DNA from: Cutaneotrichosporon cavernicola
Taxonomy: Eukaryota; Basidiomycota; Tremellomycetes; Trichosporonales; Trichosporonaceae
Assembly (NCBI RefSeq): GCF_030864355.1
Contig: NC_083398.1
Location: 2,170,001-2,234,000, forward strand
Direction: 5' to 3'
Length of the DNA: 64,000 nucleotides
Shown here: one piece after another, positions 11,458-23,147 of the stretch
Layout: every line of letters starts with the position of its first letter
Numbering within the stretch: the stretch's first letter is position 1
Translations under genes and position numbers: made by a program
The notes under the pieces: model-generated
Database searches by the model: none
What the model saw: only the letters and a program-made list of their open reading frames with translations
Told to the model about the DNA's origin: nothing

Positions 11458-14400
11458 TGGCTCCCCGCAAGGGTAACGAGGCTGCCTCTTGGGAGGTCGA
11501 CGCCGACAAGCCAAAGCCACAGGGCGAGACTCGTATTCACCGCTCTTACGCCTCCAAGGACCTTGTTCTACGTGAGTACTTCTGATTCGGCTCTGGTTGG
11601 CTTCTGTTTCGTCAAAGCGGGGGAGGAGGGAGAAAGGAGAAAGGACAAGAGAGTGAAGTGGGGAGGGAGGGAGGGAGGAAGGGAGGAAGGGAGGAAGGCA
11701 GCTTGTGGGGAGGAGCTGGATGGGTTGATGGGCAGGCGACCGGGGCTGGGTTTCGAGTTCGCTCGTTGGTGACGCCGAGTGCAATGAGCGTGTTTCGTCA
11801 TCACTCTCATATCACCCGCGCGAGTTGTCTCCTATCTCTTACTGGTTTGTGTTGAATCCGTCTGTCTTGTCTTGGCAGGATCGAACCAGATCTGGTGGGG
11901 AAAGAGGCCTGGTCGTCACCTTCCTCATGGCTCACCAGTTGGGGGTGAATGGCGTGTGTCGTCATTTCGGTCTTTGTCAAGGGCGTGGGAGCGGGGTTGG
12001 TAAGCGAGACGATTAAATGCTGCGAGGTGTGTCGGTGCGTCCGTGAGCTGGCACTGGCATCCCGATGGGTGGCCAAGGTGCAGGCCGTTGGCGTCATTTC
12101 TCGGCACACGCAGCCACGTAATTGTCCACTTGGCATCGCCTCCGTGTTTCCCCAACAATTGTGCTCTCCCTGCAGTGCATTGTGGGGGTGAGACGGAGCT
12201 CCTCCAGGGCTCCAGCCTCCAGCGACTCGAGGGCCACAAAGCCATAGGCGGGGAGGGCTCCTCCCAAAAGTCCGTGCACAATGGCTATCAAACTCCAGCC
12301 GGGCAGGTGTCAGCATGACATCCCCCAAGGTGGCGAATTTCCCAAGCTCTCTCAAGCTCGCACAGAGACAGTAGAGAGTAATCTCCATGGTCTATGACGA
12401 GCACGGGCCGGTGGCGTGGCTCGTGTCTCTCGCGTCATGTCGCACTTCCTTCTGACACCGTTATGGAGAGTCGCTGATCCAAGGCCCCGAAGCTGGTATC
12501 GACACCATCCACGATGTGATGCTCTACGCTGCCCGCACCCACGGCTCCAAGATCGCCCTTGGTGCCCGTGAGATTGAGCGCACCATTACCGAGACCAAGC
12601 AGATTACCAAGATTGTCAACGGCAAGGAGACCAAGGTTGACAAGAACTGGACCTACTTTAAGCTCACTCCTCTCGAGTGGATCTCGTACGAGGAGGCGCT
12701 TCAGGAGGTCCGCGACATTGGTTCTGGTCTCCGCGAGCTCGGTCTCGGCGGCGAGGACGAGACGTTCTTCAACATCTACGCCTCCACTCAGTAGGTAACC
12801 CCTAGACGGCCACGCTGACGCCCAGCCGCAACTGGATGCTCATGGCCCAGGCATGTGCCTTCAACGCCGTTCCCATCTGCACGGCCTACGACTCGCTCGG
12901 CCCCGAGGGTCTCGCGCACTCGCTCAACGAGACCGAAGTCCGCGCCATGTTCACCAACTCCGAACTCCTCGGCACTCTTGCCAAGATCATCGGCAAGTGT
13001 CCCACTGTCCGCCTCGTCGTCTACGACGGCAAGCAGCCGGACGAGGCCACTGTCCAGAAGCTCAAGTCGGCTCGCGATGACATCACCCTCATTCACATGG
13101 ACGAGGTTCGCGCCAAGGGCAAGGCCGCGCCCAAGGAGGCCATTCCCGCCAAGCGCGAGGACGTGTACTGCTGCATGTACACCTCGGGTTCGAGTGAGTA
13201 GCGATCGGCCTTCAAGCGCTGACATACAGCTGGTACGCCTAAGGGTGTGTTGCTGACGCACGGCAACATCACCTCTGCCAGTGAGTAGATTTACCTTTTC
13301 GCGCTCTAACGTTCAGTCGGCTCCGTCTGGAAGCTCCTCTACGAGTACCTCAGCCCCGACGACACCTACCTTGCCTTCCTTCCCCTCGCGCACATTCTCG
13401 AGTTCGTCGTCGAGATGTCGTTCTTCTTTGCCGGTCTTCCTATTGCCTACGGTAGAGTCAAGACGCTCACCGACGCCTCGGTGCGCGAGTCCAAGTCGGA
13501 CATCATGGAGGCTAGACCCTCTATCATGGTCGGCGTCCCCCAGGTCTGGGAGATCATCCGCAAGGGTATCGTCGGCAAGGTTGACGCGGGTGGCGCTGTC
13601 AAAAAGGCCATCTTCAACTTTGCTCTCAAGGCGAAGAACGCCGGCAAGGAGTACAAGATTCCCGGTCTCGCTGGCCTGACGGACGCCATCGTCTTCAACA
13701 CGGTCCGTGCCGGCACTGGTGGCCGCCTGAAGATCCTCTTCAGCGGTGGTGGCCCCGTCTCGGCGTCGACCCAGAAGTTCCTCTCGACCGCGCTCGTCAT
13801 GATGATCCAGGGTGAGTAATGTAGTCCCAGTCACCATGAACATGCTTACTAACATCCAGGCTACGGTCTTACCGAGGGCACTGCCATGGCGGCCATTCTC
13901 AACCCCGACTGGATGAGCTACAACTCTGTCGGTGGCCCCGTGCCCGGTGCCGAGATCAAGCTCGTCGACGTCGCTGAGGCCGGCTACTTCAGCACCAGCA
14001 ACCCACCTCAGGGTGAGATTCTTCTCCGTGGCCCTGCCATCTTCAAGGGCTACTACAAGCGCCCCGACCTTGACAAGGAGGCGTTCACCGAGGACGGCTG
14101 GTTCAAGACTGGTGACGTTGGCCAGTGGAACAAGGACGGCACTCTGTCGATCATTGACCGTATCAAGAACCTTGTAAAGCTCCAGGGCGGCGAGTACATT
14201 GCGCTCGAGCACCTTGAGTCTGTGTACAAGTCGGCTAGCTTTGTCCTCAACGGCTGTGTCGTGGCCAACGCCAACCACACGCACCCCGCCATGGTGGTCA
14301 TGGCTCACCCCGTCGCCCTGCCCGCGTTTGCCAAGCAGCACGGTCTGGGTGACCACGGTGACCTCGAGGCGTATTGCGAGGATCCCGCTGTCGTGAGCGC

Positions 14401-14649
14401 GTGCCTCAAGGAAATGAACGACATTGGCAAGAAGCAGGGTCTCAAGGGTATGGAGCTGCTCGAGGCTCTTGTCCTCACGGGGGATGAGTGGACTCCCGAG
14501 TCTGGGTTCCTCACTGCCGCTCAGAGTAAGTGCTGCACACACGTCCAACTCTAGCGACTAGATTACTAACCACCTTCACAGAGCTGCAGCGCAAGACGAT
14601 CGAGACCTACTACAAGGAGAAGATCAACGCCGTCTACAAGCTGACCTGA
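11458..14649 (+). CDS. long-chain fatty acyl-CoA synthetase (FAA1/FAA4 type)
   Basis: ATP-dependent ligase that activates long-chain fatty acids to acyl-CoA for lipid synthesis, protein acylation or beta-oxidation; the yeast relatives Faa1/Faa4 are membrane or lipid-droplet associated. Exon 1 encodes MAPRKGNEAASWEV, then an unusual 897-nt intron follows. Visible motifs after splicing are the AMP-binding P-loop YTSGSTGTPKGVLLTHGN (spanning a junction near 13195-13230), LPLAHILE, the GYGLTEGTA motif after the junction near 13859, GEILLRGP, the adenylate-forming DGWFKTGDVGQW and the hinge IIDRIKNLVKLQGGEYIALE. Total length is close to 690 residues, normal for the family. Last exon: KLQRKTIETYYKEKINAVYKLT, stop at 14647-14649. 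No transmembrane segment is evident. Confidence 0.95.
11572..12468 (+). other. 897-nt first intron of the acyl-CoA synthetase gene
   Basis: Donor GTGAGT follows VL-C in exon 1; acceptor ...CTGACACCGTTATGGAG precedes AGTCGCTGATCC, restoring VLQSLIQGPEAGID. It is more than twenty times longer than most introns in the window. Inside is a purine run (about 11640-11720) of repeated GGGAGG/GGGAAG units with potential to form a G-quadruplex. Confidence 0.7.
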
Positions 14650-15051
14650 GGGGTGTTTGTGACTGTGTGTTAGGTGATGTCCATCATGAGTATGTAGTGC
14701 GGAGCGTCGTATTTCAGTCCATACAGTCCGTCCTGGAAGCTGAGCATGTAACGTAATATTGCAGTGGCTACATTGTCACAAGAGCTAAAGAAAGGGGAGT
14801 GTAGCGAGGCCCAAAGCTCAATAATAGCCAGAATATGAATCCGGAATATGGATTCCGAGGATATGAGGAGATATTTGGATGTTTTTTGCGGGGCTAATGG
14901 GGGTTGTAATGGGGAGTAATTGAGATTCGAGCACGTAATTTGAGTCGGAATCTTGCCATGTATCAGTTCCCCTCACTTTAGATGACGAAACACTCTCTTA
15001 ACACTGCAACATCTCGTTACTCAAATCACACTTGACTTACAAACAATCAAA
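14650..15051. other. intergenic between acyl-CoA synthetase and LYS1
   Basis: Contains the synthetase 3' UTR and the LYS1 promoter. A TGAGTC sequence near 14940 resembles the core of a Gcn4/bZIP site, which would suit an amino-acid biosynthesis gene, but one short match is weak evidence. Confidence 0.4.
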
Positions 15052-16398
15052 ATGGCCACCACCAAGCAGCCCATCTGGCTCCGTTGCGAGAAGAAGCCCC
15101 ACGAGCACCGATCTGCCCTCACCCCCACAACCGCCAAGACGCTCCTCGACGCCGGCTTTGACGTTTACGTCGAGCGTGACCCCCAGCGCATCTTTGACGA
15201 CGCCGAGTTCGAGGCGTGCGTCTAGACTCGAGTCAGAGCTGACAGCAGCATTGGCGCCAAGATTGTCGAGCACAACTCGTGGCCCAACGCACCCCACGAC
15301 ATCCCCATCATTGGCCTCAAGGAGCTGCCCGAGTCCGAGTGAGTTTGGTCGTGCTCGTGGCCCGTGTGTTGCCATATCTAGCAGTGTCACAATCTGGCGC
15401 TCTCCTTGCACAACTTTTCCAGTCTCGCTCGTCAATCGAACGGCTGTGCGTCACGGCGCTCCGCGACTGTTTGCTACGGCGCTTTCCGCATTTCCATCGC
15501 ATGGGCTGACCCCAGTGAGCCCCTCCCGCACACCCACATCCAGTTCGCCCACTGCTTCAAGCAGCAGGGTGGCTGGAACGACGTTCTCCGTCGCTTCGCC
15601 AAGGGCAAGGGCACCCTCTACGACCTCGAGTTCCTCGAGGACCCCGTGAGCAAGCGCCGTGTCGCCGCGTTCGGCTTCCACGCTGGCTTTGCTGGTGCGG
15701 CCGCCGGTGCGCTCGCGTACGCCGCTCAGAAGGAGGACGGCGGCAAGGGCGTGCTCAAGGGCCTCAAGCCCTACCCTAACGAGGCCGCCATGGTCGCCGA
15801 GGTTAGCGACGCGCTCCAGAAGGCCGGTGGTGCCGAAAACGTGCGCGTCCTCGTCATTGGCGCGCTTGGCCGCTGCGGCTCCGGCGCCGTCGACCTCTTC
15901 CGCAAGGCCGGCATCAGGGAGGAGAACATTCTCAAGTGGGACATGGCCGAGACTGCCAAGGGTGGGCCCTTCCAGGAGATCCTTGACGTCGACATCTTTG
16001 TCAACTGCATCTACCTCTCGCAGCCCATCCCCAAGTTTGTGACCCGCGATTCGATGAACGCTGCTGGCCCCGAGAGACGCCTTGCTGTCGTTGTTGACGT
16101 GTCGTGCGATACTACCAACCCCCACAACCCCATCCCGATCTACGACATCAACACCACCTTCCCAGAGCCCACGGTCGAGGTTGGTGGCCTGGACAAGCGC
16201 TGCACCGTCATCTCGATCGACCACCTCCCTACCCTCCTTCCCCGTGAGGCGAGTGAGCAGTTCTCGACCGACCTCCTTCCCCACCTCCTCACCCTGCCCA
16301 ACCGCGCCAACGAGCCCGTGTGGGTCAACGCCGAGAAGCTCTTCCGCCAGAAGCTCGCCGAGGCGGGCGACGAGGACAAGAAGCTCGGCATCAACTAG
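15052..16398 (+). CDS. LYS1: saccharopine dehydrogenase (NAD+, L-lysine-forming)
   Basis: Catalyses the last step of the fungal alpha-aminoadipate pathway, saccharopine + NAD+ to lysine + 2-oxoglutarate. Three exons: MATTKQPIWLRCEKKPHEHRS (conserved N-terminus with the family's R/K-H-E-R-R-type anion site), a short exon AIGAKIVEHNSWPNAPHDIPIIGLKELPES, then DEPLPHTHIQFAHCFKQQGGW onward. Other family motifs are GFHAGFAGAA, VLVIGALGRCGSGAVDLF (Rossmann glycine motif), FVNCIYLSQPIPKF, VVVDVSCD and the lysine-end motif IDHLPTLLPREAS. Length is about 370 residues as expected. Intron 1 is 33 nt; intron 2 (about 15340-15514) is about 175 nt, longer than most here. There is no obvious compartment signal. 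Confidence 0.95.
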
Positions 16399-17074
16399 GT
16401 ATCACATTGCAAGCATATGGCGAAAGTTTGGTAGGCTGTGTCGGGGTTAAAATGCTCGAGTAGTGAAATCGTAGCTATGCCATGCATTCTAGACTGCATC
16501 AGAAAAAACAGAAATCAATAGCAAGGGCATACTTGCGGATGTCACCAGATCACCTGGGTGGGGCTGCGCCCAAGGCACATGCCATTAGAAACGGCAGGCC
16601 TCTTGTCCTAACGTCGAGTCGGGGGTGCCGATTGACCTCGCAATGAAATGATGACCTTGTAATGATTGGGTGCGACCCAGACCCAGATTCTTAACTTGTC
16701 CAGTGACGCCAGCAGGGCCCCAGTGGGTGACCCGGTGGCCAGAGCTCAGTCGATCGGGCGACAGGTTGTTGTTGTCTTGTGTCACCCGAACCCCACCCGA
16801 GTCGAACAAACATCCCGAGAGCCGGTCAGGGCACGTCCGGAAGACCTTGGCTTCTGTGGCGTTCGCTCGTGAAGTGCATGTAGCGATTTGTCAAGAGGGA
16901 GAATCCAGACAAGTGGTCCGAATCCACTGTTCTGGTATAGATTACAGTCTCATCTCCGCATAAACATCGGATAAATGCTCATGGTCATGCGATCTTTGTT
17001 TTATTTTCACTCCTCAATCCACACGTTGAGTTACATTACACTACACGCAGCGAGCCACTAATCACCTGTTCGTC
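16399..17074. other. intergenic between LYS1 and the SET-TAD3 gene
   Basis: LYS1 3' end plus the promoter of the next gene, with a T-rich patch near 16996-17010 shortly upstream of the ATG at 17075. No supported coding sequence. Confidence 0.45.
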
Positions 17075-19622
17075 ATGACCTCGACCGCGGGCCCGAGCGG
17101 CCCGACCCCTGTCTCAACATCTTTACCTGCCTCTCCTACTTCCACTTTTCCACAAACAGCCACTTCGGCTACCACCGCGTGCACGACCACTGGCACGATC
17201 AACCCCCTCGCCCTGCGGGTTGAGGAGCGACCTGGGCGTGGGAGGGGCGTGTTCGCGTCCGGCCCCATCAGGGCTGGGGTTGTGCTTGAGGAAGCGCCAG
17301 TGCTGGTTCTTTCCAAGGCACAGTGGGAGGATGGGCGGATGGATGATACGGTTTTGGGAGAGTATGGGTTCTGTTGGTCTAATGGGGGCATGGCGCTGGG
17401 GTTGGGTATTGGTGAGTCTCAGAGGGGGGGAGAGGAAGGGAAGAGTTAGCAAGGGATCAAGGTAGGGAGGGAGGCGCTCCAAGCAGCTTTTGGGCGCGCG
17501 CAGATCTTGGAATCGGGCTATGGAGATCTAGGTGATGCCGGAAGCTCTCTCGCCTACTTGCTAGCATGCTAGTTTGTCAGCCGGGTCCAAGTCGCGGATG
17601 CCCGGATGGAAGGAGAAGCGCTGTCACGGAGGGAGCGGAAAGGTCCAACCTTGTACAACGTGCTGACGCCAACGCACCCCACGGCTCGATCTGGCACTCT
17701 GGTTTTGCTTTTCTGCGCACACTCATCCTTCTGAACGACGACAAACGTTTCACGTCCTGGACCACACTTTGATCACGAACAAATCCCGCGCTGGTTGCTG
17801 CCCACGTCGCACCACACATACACAAACACGTCCATGTACACTGCGACATCCCGATCGCTTGACTGTTGTTGACTCGAACCGACATTCCTCTCTGCACATT
17901 CCATTCAATCTTCCCTCCGCCCGGCCCCACGGCTCCCGAACTTTTGGACTTTGCGGTTTTCACACCAGCCTCGCTCTTTAACCACTCGTCGAGCCCCAAC
18001 GTCAACTTTATCCGCAACTTTGCTACCGGTACCATTAGCTTTACGACAAGTCGGCCCGTGGAACTCGACGAGGAGCTGTGCATCTGCTACAGCGCTGACG
18101 AGACCAAGTTGTGGTTTCTTCCGAACGGAGAGCGCCCGCGCCCTCAAACGCCCAGCGACGACGGTGACGGGTCGGAACGGCTCGCAGCACTGCAACTCGC
18201 TGACGACGACGCCGAACGACAGGCGCGTGAGGACAAGGAACGCGCGCGCGAAACGCGTCGCCAGGCGGGCGGGAATACACACTCTGCCAAGGAGGCACGG
18301 CGTGCAAAGTGGCGTACGAAGCAGGAGAAGATGAAGAACGGGGACAAGGGCAAGATTATCGCGCCACAGCCGGTGCCCGCGGCCAGTGGGAACGGGCTGT
18401 TGACCGAGCCTGCCTCCCAGCGCTCACAAGATTCGGGCCGTACCATCACATCGGGCCCCACCACCGTCTTCGCACTGGGAGAGCGGCGGGTAGACCTCCC
18501 GGCCCCGCTTCACTCGGACAGCAGCAAGTCGCGGAGTGACATGCCCGCCGAAGTGCCACAACCGCTCGAATGGGATGAAGCCGGGCCAAGTGAGCTCCCC
18601 GATGCACAATGGGGTGCGTTGCGTCGCGCGCGTGGACCTATTGAGATCGAGGAGGAAGCCGAGGACGACAACACTGCTCTGAGTGAGTCTGCACAGCCGC
18701 AGTTTCGCTAACTCTAGTTCAAGTGTGGGCGCTCGACGCCACGCCTGGCACATACATGAAGGAAGTGTTAGACTTTACCAAGAGGGGCGTTCCGCTAGAT
18801 GAGCGTATGCGCCACCTCAAGCGCGTCCGGCGTATCACAGACGACGCCGGCGAAGAGCGCGTCCTCGTGGCACTCGCCATGGCCGACACGACGAATGAGC
18901 ATAAATTGCGCTCCCTCCTATCCACCTACGACGAGATCCTTGGAGCGCTTCCCCTTGTTGTGGTTGACACCCCCCGCTCTGCCGCCAAGACCACCGAGCA
19001 GCTAACCGTCCGCAACACGTACTGGCCAGTCCTCTACACTCCCGGCGTGCAGCGCTACAGCGACGCTCGCGGTTTCTCCGGACCCAAGCTCACGTGGGTA
19101 CGTGCTGGGATTGAACGCGTGCTCGCCGACGCCCTCGCCGCCAAAGCACGCGGCGAGCTTCCCGTTGCAGTGTACGTTGCGTCACCCCCTGAGTCGCTCT
19201 ACCCTCAGAGCGACGGCTTCATACCGCCAACGGACGGACTCGCTGGTGCCGCGGCCGACACACGCACTTCCTGCAACCACCCCCTCCGACACGCGGTGCT
19301 GAACGCCATCGCGTCGGTCGCGCGGCTACGCACAGTCCCGCCCTTCTCCGAGATCACCCCGTCGCGGAATGGTGCCGACTACCTCCTCACGAGCATGAGC
19401 TTATTCGTCACGCACGAACCATGTGTCATGTGCGCCATGGCGCTGCTGCACTCGCGTGTGCGCGAGGTGTTCTTTGTGTTTCCCCGGCCGCGGGCAGGCG
19501 GGTTCGAGGGTAGCTTTGGCGTACATAGCAGGCGCGACCTCAACCACAGGTTTGACGCGTGGCGCTGGACGGGACCGGTCGACGCCGAGGCGTACGCCGT
19601 ACCGGACAATGTCGAGATTTAG
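17075..19622 (+). CDS. TAD3: SET-domain protein fused to tRNA adenosine deaminase subunit TAD3
   Basis: The N-terminal third reads as a SET lysine-methyltransferase domain: RGRGVFASGPI, FCWSNGG, then after a roughly 560-nt intron (donor at 17412) SLFNHSSSPNVNF (the NHS..PN motif) and ELDEELCICYSADE (EL...Y motif). The same exon continues in frame without a stop through a charged linker (RARETRRQAGG, KEARRAKWRTKQEK) and joins, by a short intron at about 18682-18716, the Tad3/ADAT3 part: IQVWALDATPGTY, HLKRVRR, zinc-ligand motif HPLRHAVLNAI in which the catalytic Glu is replaced by Val, and EPCVMCAMALLHSRV. Tad3 is the non-catalytic partner of Tad2 in making inosine at tRNA wobble position 34. 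An independent TAD3 transcript could begin at the internal Met at 18541. Alternatives: two genes with overlapping transcripts. The SET substrate is unknown. Confidence 0.8.
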
Positions 19623-19887
19623 ATTGTGATTCATAGAGTGTCATGACTAGCGCGCTGGTGGGCAACCGTTGTGCAAGTGCACGGTTGCCATGCTCTGTCT
19701 TAGGGCCATTGGCCTTGCAACCCCGTCCTCTTTCTTGATGACCAGTCAACCCTCATCCCCCCTCACCCTATGCATATGTATACTACAGGTCGTAGCGGTC
19801 GTGACGTAACTAGTCCACATGAAACAAGAACATGACAAGACACCTCTCCACACCTCTTCCTCACATGACAAATAACCGTTATCTCTC

Positions 19888-22738
19888 CTACTCATGGTCG
19901 TGGCTCGAGCCCATGCTCCAGAGAGTGCTGATGCTCTCACGAGCGCGGTGGTGACTCGGGCTCGTAGCGGGCGGCTTGTCCGCGATCGTCTCGACTGCCC
20001 CACCACCGTCACCGACGGAGGGCGAGGTCGCGCTGCTTGTGCCGCTCATGCAGAAGCTCTGCGCGCTGTGGCGAGACAACGTCGACCCGTTGCTCGAGCG
20101 GTTACGCCGCAACGAGGGCTTGGGCGGCGCCGTGAAGGGGGTTGCGTTCTTGCCCTCGGCGAGGAGCCGGGCCTGCTCGCGCTCGCGGGCGTCGAAGGCG
20201 CGCATGGCCGCCTCGGGATCGGCGTCCAGCTCGGCGCGCATGCTCGAGTCGCTTGGCGTCGCGCTTAGGCGCGAGAGAGAGGTGGTGCTGCCACGCTGCG
20301 CCTCGGCCTGTGCTACTGGGACACTGGCACGCGAGAGGCGGCGGGAGAACCATCCCGCAGCACCAGACGCCGCCGTGGCCGACGGCGTGGATGGCTTCTC
20401 CTCAAACGAGGCAGTCTCCGACGAAGGTGATGCGATCCCCATAAGCTTGAGGTTGGCCTCCATGCGCGATCGCTCGCGGCGGTCCTCCTCATCCTCCTGC
20501 TGTGGTGCGAGCTTGCGGGCACCGGGAATGCCTGGAACAGCGGAGGCAAAGCTCGGGCCAACGGCGACGGCCGGAGACGACTGCGCCTTGGGCGGGCTCT
20601 GCCCAGCAGGGGCGGCGCGCGATGCCAGTTGAAGAGGCTTGAGCTGCGGCTTGGGCTCAGGCTTCTCCTGCGCTCCAAAGCCGAGCGAGCGGAAGTCGAT
20701 TGAGAAACCTCTACGCGCACGTTTGTCCTTGTCGGCGTCCTTTGCGGGTGGAGGGGCCTTGGAAGCAATGGGAGCAGGGGCCTCGGTGGCATGAGGCGTA
20801 GCGGGCGTGGCCGAAGACGTGACGTACATGCTCTGAGGGCGGGCACGGGGCGCGGGTGGCTGAGAGGAAGGAGGAGGCTCCATGGAAGCGGGCTGTGGAA
20901 GCGACTCGGGGAGAGGGGGAGGGCCGTTCTTCTCCATATCCTTGGCGAGCTCTAAGACACTGGGCCGGATCTTGCCGTTGGCAAGGGTGCGGGTGCCGCG
21001 GCGCGTGCGGTAGTCGACCGAGAGGACATGCTCGAACCCCTCGGACGCAATGATGCGGTCGAGAATCTTGGAGCAGTAGAGCGAAAGCGCCTTGTTGGCC
21101 TCCTTGAGCGTCTTGATCTGGGCCCGTAGGTCCTCGACCTCGGCCTGCACCCCGAACTCGGTGGCGAGAGAGTGGCCGTTGGTCCGCGTCGGCGAGATGA
21201 GATCCATGTTGTACGAGCCGCCCGAGGTAACTCTGAGGAGCGCACGGTCTGACTCCTCGAAGATGGGCTGCTGAGCTTCGAGCTCCGAGTGGAGCTCGTC
21301 CATTTCGAGCTGCTCCTCGAGTGTCTCGAGCGCGCTCGGCTCCTTGCGCTGGATCGACGACGGCGTGATGACACCGTCGGCTGGAGGTGGGGAGGGCGAG
21401 GTGCCCGGGATGAGGCCGCCTCTCATGTGTCCCGCGAGGGTCCGCTCCTCGATGAGCAGCTGCCAGCTCTCGTTCTCCTCGATGAGGCGAGAGTTCTCCG
21501 ACTTGATCTCGTGCATCTCATCGGCGAGCGTTGTGAGCTGCGCGACAAGAGTCTGGTGGCTTGCCGAGAGGGTTATGAGCTCCTCTTGCAGCGCCGCCGT
21601 CGCTGCACTCATGTCACCATCCTCGGCGCTGGGACGCGCGATCCGCTCCGTCGTCAAAGACTTTATCCGGTGCACTAGGTGGTTCTGCTCCGCCTGGTGG
21701 ACCATCCGCTCAGCCTCAAAGGCCTTCTCCTACGCACGTCAGCCACAGACGTACGTGGAGGCGACAACCCATTCCGGTTCCTTGTGCCTTGCTTGCGCAC
21801 CCAAACTCACCTGGTCGGCATAGCGGCGCTGCCCCTGTCTGAGTTGGCGTTCAACGTCCTCGAGGTTGTGTCGCAAGTGGTCGATGAGGTCATTGGCACC
21901 CTCGAGCTGCTCCTCCATGTCGCCCTGGGCGGCGAACGATGCGTCAAACTTGTCCTGTAACGCGATGTTGGCAGATTCCATCTCCGCGACCCGTGCTTGG
22001 TGATCGCGCTGGGCCGTGGTCATGTCATCTACCTGTGAAATGAGCTAATCGAGTGTCAGCACCGGTACCATGCGGGAAGAGTGTTGCCTGTGCGTGGCAA
22101 CTGAGCTTTGTGCTGGGATGGCTAGGTGGCTTGTGCACCTTCCTTTTGGACTCCAGCACAACTGACGCATACCGTCATCGCACATGGCCGTAATCCTCTC
22201 ACAATGCCTGTCAGCTGGTCGCTACACTGGCATTGGTGAGTTGTGCTATTGCCGCAGCCCTTGTTGGTGGTTTGTGCGGCCGCTCCCGCCCTTGCACCCG
22301 CGACCCGGGCTCTCATTGCCGTTACCGCACACGCACCTTTTCGTTATGGGACCACTCCTTGCGAATAGCGTCCTGAAGAGCATCCCTGCTTGCACGCATG
22401 AGTTGATCTTCCGTGCGCTCGGCCAACGTCCCAGTGAACTGTTCAGGCGTGCTGCGGCCTGAGCGGCTCAAGTCCTTGTCGAGGAGGGCAGATGAACGGA
22501 GTGCTGGCGAGGAGCGTGGGCTAGGCGTTCCAGATGGTTGCCAACTGGCCCGTTTTGGACGAACATTCCCTGGTCCCTTTGGACGTGGTTGGAGTATGGG
22601 CGTCGAGTCGGTTGGAGAGACGGCCATGCCCGTTAGGCGGGGAGGTGAACCGACAGTAGTGGCGTCGATGGAACCCGAGACAGGTCGACGTGTGGGACGG
22701 GTAGGAGTGGGCCTGTCGTGTTTGGGTGCTGGCTTCAT
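19888..22738 (-). CDS. conserved fungal coiled-coil protein, function unknown
   Basis: At least three exons encode a long protein. The N-terminus (from Met 22738, MKPAPKHDRPTPTRP) is basic and Ser/Pro-rich. A predicted coiled coil starts at TEDQLMRASRDALQDAIRKEW and continues through MEEQLEGANDLIDHLRHNLE, RYADQ-EKAFEAERMVHQ and LQEELITLSASHQTLVAQL. A second helical patch TLKEANKALSLYCSKILDRI is followed by a low-complexity Pro/Ala/Ser tail with a patch RRGFSIDFRSLGFG. The helical patch resembles the ALTLY-type segment of large fungal coiled-coil proteins linked to septum or polarity, a weak resemblance. Exon boundaries between about 22045 and 22335 are uncertain; the small segment RITAMCDD may be an extra exon. 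In-frame Met 22861 is less likely because its upstream sequence reads like leader DNA. Confidence 0.7.
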
Positions 22739-23147
22739 CACTTTGTTGGGAATGAGAGGGGAGAGAGATGATGTCAAGTTGACGAGGTGAGATGAATGAA
22801 TGATATGGTGATCAACGACCGTGTTTTGGTTTGAGATATCTGAAATTGGATCACGAGCCACCCTTCAGATTGTGGAGGTTTCAGGGTTAACACACTAAAT
22901 TCTAGACCGCGTTTCAAGCAAAAGCACACAAAAATCCCTAAACCCCTGACAGGACCCCACGCGTCACGTATCCTTGGGTTGGTTCAGATTCAACACGTGA
23001 TGTCCATTCAAACTTCACGTGGGCAATGCCACATGGGATGTATCGCCGAAAATCCGTCATTACCCTAGCCTTGATGTCACTTGAAGTCATTATTGTTCAT
23101 CATTTAGCAGCTACAAGCTCAACAACATTCACCACGAGACACCCATC
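22739..23147. promoter_or_regulatory. divergent promoter between the coiled-coil gene and NAB2
   Basis: A 409-bp shared upstream region. It holds two CACGTG E-boxes (22994-22999 and 23016-23021) 16 bp apart and one ACGCGT (22959-22964), the core of an MBF-type site in other fungi. Their activity here is inferred only from the motif match. Confidence 0.5.

Noticed and set aside
13313..14548. 411-codon open frame on the minus strand
   Set aside because: It mirrors the acyl-CoA synthetase exons; GC-rich third positions keep the antisense frame open, and it has no family motif.
15451..16284. 277-codon minus-strand frame over LYS1
   Set aside because: Antisense shadow of a clearly recognised enzyme exon.
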